Source: Hydractinia echinata (lineage: Eukaryota > Cnidaria > Hydrozoa > Anthoathecata > Hydractiniidae). Taken from it: a stretch of DNA of 64,000 bases. A program made the translations under genes and the position numbers. Numbering within the stretch: position 1 is the first letter of the stretch; the number at the start of each line of letters is the position of its first letter. Positions 59,293-64,000 of this stretch are shown here, in pieces. The stretch covers positions 434,001 through 498,000 of the forward strand of contig JASGCC010000059.1 of the NCBI GenBank assembly GCA_030067915.1, in the 5' to 3' direction. A model generated the notes under the pieces. That model worked only from the letters and a program-made list of their open reading frames with translations, made no database searches and was not told the DNA's origin.

Positions 59293-61216
59293 GAACTGGG
59301 AAAGTCACAAAATTTCGCGTTATTATTTTTCCTTAGCAACATCACATTATGTCATAAACAGCTGCTAATAAAATTAAAGAAGAAGAAAAATTTGACTTAG
59401 CTAAGTCACAGATAAATTCTCTGTCAAAATTTTGTAACTGATGTAGTATATAATGTTATGCTATTACTTATACTTTGTGGTTAACCCTATGAACTTATGA
59501 AATTGACTATTAAAATTACGTTTTGGGAGTTGCTATGACAACTAACTTACTGAATGTTGTCCCAGAAAAGTATGTGTGATTCTATAGCACCGTTTTTACT
59601 CAGTTTTTGTATTGTCATAAAAGGTTAAAATAACCTAAATAGTAAGAAATAAAAACATAGATAAAAAAACAAGATTTGCATGCAAACCAATCGACCGACT
59701 AATAATGATCTTTGCATAAACACGTATTCTAGCAAACTGATGACATAATAGCACAATCACTGACATTCACAAGTTTTTATCCTTATCATCAGTTTTGAGA
59801 AATCTTCGCCTAGATATGCTTAGAAACATTATGATTATAAAAAATGTGTAGCCACATGTGTTGGCAACATTTTTTTCATATTTTGATCAAAATGAAAGAA
59901 TTTCTTCAAATTTTTGTCAAAAATAAAAGACCTTTAGCCTAGAATAAATTAAGTAGGTACAATTTTAAAAATTTCCACTGACAGAACTCAAGCATGGTCC
60001 TCCATCAGTAAGACATGAGCCCTCCTCTTTTGCTCTGTGTCCACGCTTCTGCACACAGCCTAATCAATCCAAAGTTATTGAGGTGATTAAATCCACCCCG
60101 CCCTTTCTAGTTAGTGCCTAGTATAAATAGGGCAAATTTGTTAATTTGTAAAATTCTCTAGAAATGCATAGTGTGATTTGATTTTTTTGTCAATAATTTG
60201 AGTACCTTCTTTCGTCTTGAAATTTTGTAGGCCATTATTTATAAAAAAGTTTCAAAATTTTGAAGTTTTCTTCCAAGTGAACGTTCATTCAAGAAAATTA
60301 AAGTAAAAAACATTTGCAAGCGATTCTGTTAAAATGAAATATTTATATCTGGCAAACTCGTACTCAAGAATTGTATGGTTTTATGCGGGATTGAAACAGG
60401 CTAGTTGTCTCTGGAAATGAGGCTAAACGGTTGTCTTCTATTCTCCCTTTTGTCTAGCGTTATTCCTTAAGATAAACTTCTTAGTAAAAGTCACAAGTAT
60501 GACGAAAGATAATATTTTTCCAATGCTAACTAAATTGAAGTCTGCTGCAAAAATAGACCGAGGGATTAGCTCACATAATGTATTGGTTAAAAATGGAGAC
60601 ATAAAAATAATCTTAATATGTTCTCAAACCTATGACGTCATCAGGCACATGGTTAAGGTGGGTTTGTTTGTGGTGTATTCATATTTATATTCTAAAAACA
60701 ATGTGGTGGTGGAATGGAATTTTTTATCATATTCATTGTTCATTTGTGTTGAACATGAATGTAATCTCCACCACAGTGTTTTTTTGTGTACCTCGCCTGG
60801 ATGTGATAAATTTGTTTACACTTTTTTAGCCTCGAATGCTCTTATTTGTGTTCTTCCTGAAATTAGGAAATAGAATAAAATGATATTGAAGTTTATCTTA
60901 GTGCAAGAAAGAAATTATTGTTTCTAAAAAAATTGGTTTGTAATTCTAAACAGACTTTATTTTCTTCTATAATCTATGTGGAAATCAGGTGGAGAACACA
61001 TTCTTAATTTAAGGGAAAAATTCCAGTATCAACGTTCTTATAAACTAGGTTCTAGTTTGAAAAACCGGTAGCCAGTTTTATATAGTCTTTAGTGGTGCAT
61101 TAATAAAAAGAGAATGATTGAGGAAAAAGTTGTTTATTCAGTAGAGCCGAGTACTGGAAGTAATTTTGATTTTTTTCAATACGATCAGAAAATGTAGTAT
61201 ATAAAAAGTTTTACAC
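59293..61216. other. Intergenic, nothing recognised
   Basis: One open frame of 124 codons on the plus strand (60499-60873) has hydrophobic stretches but no domain that I know. It may be chance. Confidence 0.4.
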
Positions 61217-61388
61217 TTAAAGCTTACCTCCCGTGAAAAAAAAGTTGACTTCATATGTAAAAGCTTGCGAATCTTTTATTTTTTTGAAAAATTACGATCG
61301 GTTCTCAAGATTTTTGACTTTTGAAGTTTTGATAATTATGCTAATTAATGCATGACATCATATATTAGAAATAATGAGGTGCGGATTA

Positions 61389-62094
61389 AGGCCGGTTTCC
61401 ATACAGCTGCATTTTGCGCCCAGTCGTAAAATGCGCCGCGACTTTTATCACATATACCGAACCATTTCCATTTAGCGATTTTTGCTCACGTGTTTTTTGC
61501 AAAACATGGCTGATGTAAACAGACGATATTTGTTGCTGCAAAATTTGAGAGTAGTCCTAGCAATATTTTTATGGCGTAGAAATAAACAACGTTGTAAAAT
61601 ACGTAAGAAAAACATGTGGATGAGACGACTTTCCATAGAAAGAAGAATCAAAGGACTATACAACGTTTTGCTTAAGGATTTAATGTTGTTAGATCACGAG
61701 TAGTCTTTTTAAGTTTGTTTACAACGTTGTTTCTTTGTGCCTCCACAGACTCATTAATGTTATTTTGTTTTTCATCTACTTCACTTGATTGACATATATT
61801 CTGATTCTCTACATTCATTTGGCTTTGACAAAAATTTAACACAGAAACGAGATGCTGCTAGCCATCTTGAAATGATCTAATTAAAAATTCTTTCGTAATT
61901 CATGTAGATTTCTACCTTTTGATCGGCTGTTAAGCTGAAGCGCAAAATATAGCTCGCAAAATGTAGAGCCTGTTCAACTTTTTTTAAATCGCCCCAGCGC
62001 ATGCAAAAGCGCGAGGTCAGCGGCATTATTCTGATAATGCGCATGCGTAGATCAAAAGTCACGGCGCAAAATGCAGTTGTATGGAAACCGGCCT
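61389..62094. mobile_element. PIF/Harbinger-type non-autonomous element, nested
   Basis: 706 bp. Inverted ends AGGCCGGTTTCCATACA then CTGCATTTTGCGCC, 30 of 31 matched, flanked by TTA on both sides (61386-61388 and 62095-62097). A TWA target is typical of PIF/Harbinger (known). It carries an N-terminal transposase fragment. Confidence 0.78.
61506..61703 (+). pseudogene. Harbinger-like transposase, N-terminal fragment
   Basis: 65 codons from MADVNRRY to a stop after LLDHE. The stretch KNMWMRRLSIERRIKG-YNVLLKDLMLLDHE matches the N-terminal pattern of Harbinger nucleases (R-R-W-V-R-P, R-x-x-G-x-Y-x-x-L-x-x-E-L), which would go on to the DDE nuclease. Everything after this point is missing, so the fragment has no catalytic part. 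The Met at 61506 is chosen because the upstream codons are element end. Confidence 0.55.
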
Positions 62095-62165
62095 TTAGGG
62101 TTAGACAACTTTTCAAGCTCTTTCATATGAAATCAACTTGTTTTTTCACAGGAGGTAAGCTTTAA

Positions 62166-64000
62166 TAAAATGTTTCCCATCCAACCAAACATGTATTTTA
62201 TACCTTTTTTGGTATGACAGCCTAATTCACACATGGCTTCCAATTTCGCCCACCCATCTATATAATATTACACAATAATAAAAACATCATAATGTAGCTA
62301 GAATTACGTCAAACGAAAAAGAGCCAGGGACCCTCAAATTAGGCTGGCTTACAATTACTGTAGTGCAAGAATATTACGAATGACGTCATACCGCCTGTTT
62401 CTTATTAGCCCAACACACATTTTGGTGTTTAAAAGTAACTTTAAAAGGGATGATATATAGCTATTTGTAAATTAATATATCGAAAAATCAAGTATTTATT
62501 ATATGACAGAATAAGCGATATTTATTTAAATTATTGAAAAGCTACTTATAAAATAATAAATTCTACTTTAAATAACAAACAGAAACCACGTTCTAGAATT
62601 ATGTTTTTAACATATTTTAGCTCTACGAAGGAGCGCTAAATAAAAAGCGCTTTGAATTTTAACAAAACAATTGATTGATCAACTCTAAATGCATATCTAG
62701 ATATTGAAATCCATATGTTTTATACATGAAGAAAAGAGTTTTCAAACTAGCTGGCTGGTAAAAAAATGAAAATTTGAGTAGAGAGTACAAGGATAGAAGA
62801 CAAAATGAGAAAAAAAGCCACAAAGGTTAGTTTGTATTTGTTTTAGCATAATCCTGCTTTTTAATTCCATATAGCTAGTTAATGATTTGAGAAGTCATAA
62901 AACTTGGAACAACAGAAATAACAAAATAGCTGATATGATAACTTTCTCTAATATAAATGCAAATTTATCCATTTTAACTTCTTTTATTTCACATTATCCA
63001 GCTTCAAATATTGTGTTGAATCCCTACATACGTCATCTATTTAAAAACATTTTGAGAAAATACTACATATTTGAAACTCTCTTTGCATATACATATCTAA
63101 CATTATATTTTTTTTACTTCTACGATTCTACGACTTTGGGATAGGTATTTACAACAGTTGCAATTGAAGCAAACGAGAGAGCTGGTGTCTCTCAACCTTT
63201 ACCAATTGCTTCTATATGCTAAGAAAGAGATAAAACTGCACTTAATATTTTAGAGGATTCAAGCATGTTTCTGGCGAAACCAGTGATTTACTCTAGCAGA
63301 TAATCAAATATAGCTTTCCTTATGTAATGATATTTTGCATCAATGTCAAAAAGTGCTTGCAAAATTCCCGTTAGTTTATCTATGATAATTGTGTTTTGTT
63401 CAAAATGGCTGCCGAATTGCTAACTGATGCTAAATATGCACGTTTAGCGATGTACGAAATATGTACGACGGCCGAATATTTTCCTTGGTTGGTTCAGATA
63501 GCTAGTGTAATATGAAGAAGTAAAGAACATACAATAAAATGGAACGTTCAGAAACATCTGAAAGGATAACATCATGTGGTCAGCAATTTTTTTGTATGTG
63601 CGTGCTCTAGAAACTACGATGTTATGCATCACTAAGATTATTGATTTATTGACAATTAAAAGCTATCTTTTTCTATTGTTTCACATTATTGTGTCTTGTT
63701 TATTTGATGTTTCGGTAGAGCTATCTCCCATGCGGAAGAAAACATTGCTTTCGTGGAAAAAGAAAGCAAACAGAGAAAAAGTGTTTGTGGTTTAATCAAA
63801 AAACAGTTACAACTAAATTGCATTAATGCTTGTAAAGCGGCATCCTTTCACTCTAGAAACCAATATATTGCTTATATAACAAAATTATTGCTGTTATCGA
63901 TGAACGAAAGTTCATCTGGAAACTTCCACACTGAGAAAGCCAGTCAAGTTGCCTTACGTTCTCACTCCCATTAAACTTGCTGATGCAAGACATTGAGTTG
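62166..64000. other. Right flank without a recognisable gene
   Basis: AT-rich, short open frames (62887-63144, 63574-63795, 63753-63974) without domains. Confidence 0.45.

Larger units (their letters stand above)
61221..62161. mobile_element. TTAA-flanked MITE split by a Harbinger-type element
   Basis: Outer inverted ends of about 50 bp (AGCTTACCTCC-GTGAAAAAA) are flanked by TTAA at 61217-61220 and 62162-62165. Without the insert the outer element is about 230 bp. piggyBac-like by its target site; the termini do not start CCC, so this is tentative. Confidence 0.6.

Noticed and set aside
60499..60873. 124-codon open frame
   Set aside because: No domain, no splice or promoter context and composition typical of chance in this region.

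Overview
The window looks like AT-rich nuclear DNA of an animal, most likely a cnidarian and perhaps a hydrozoan. This is an inference from three things. There is a tandem group of single-exon class A receptor genes. There is a many-exon EF-hand gene with short GT-AG introns. The rest is dense with small DNA transposons, mini-Helitrons, Penelope-like retroelement debris and tRNA-derived SINEs. No bacterial operon, rRNA or CRISPR array is present.

Layout. About 0.8-19 kb is a receptor cluster on the minus strand: two intact single-exon receptors (812-1741 and 17932-18843) and one paralogue broken by two frameshifts (12826-13804). Both intact genes share a block of about 100 bp upstream of the start, and the pseudogene keeps its tip. 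Between the receptors lie two inverted-repeat elements carrying HIRAN-like coding remnants (3255-4825 and 5374-5992) and a 6-kb Penelope-like nest (6509-12465) with an N-terminally truncated reverse transcriptase. About 19-43 kb is gene-poor. It holds mini-Helitrons, tandem repeats, a 381-bp (TA)n tract, a run of tRNA-like sequences, a palindromic MITE, a third HIRAN-bearing TIR element (39988-40731) and a degenerate tandem array. About 43.1-54.7 kb on the minus strand is one gene that I could resolve into 19 coding exons with consistent phases. It encodes an EF-hand protein of about 874 residues resembling EFCAB6. Its introns have collected a SINE, a mini-Helitron, a hairpin element and a long-TIR element. 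About 54.7-64 kb is again gene-poor, with two more mini-Helitrons, a SINE, and a Harbinger-type element nested in a TTAA-flanked MITE.

How the parts relate. The receptors are a local duplication family with a shared upstream block and so perhaps shared expression. The EF-hand gene is an unrelated neighbour, probably a ciliary calcium-binding protein. The most unusual signal is that three different TIR elements in one window all carry pieces of the same HIRAN-like reading frame (GLEIP core, acidic tail in two), the two best bounded being flanked by TA. This suggests a transposon group with a HIRAN protein as its cargo or its own gene. All family names are from recognition of the sequence; no database was searched.
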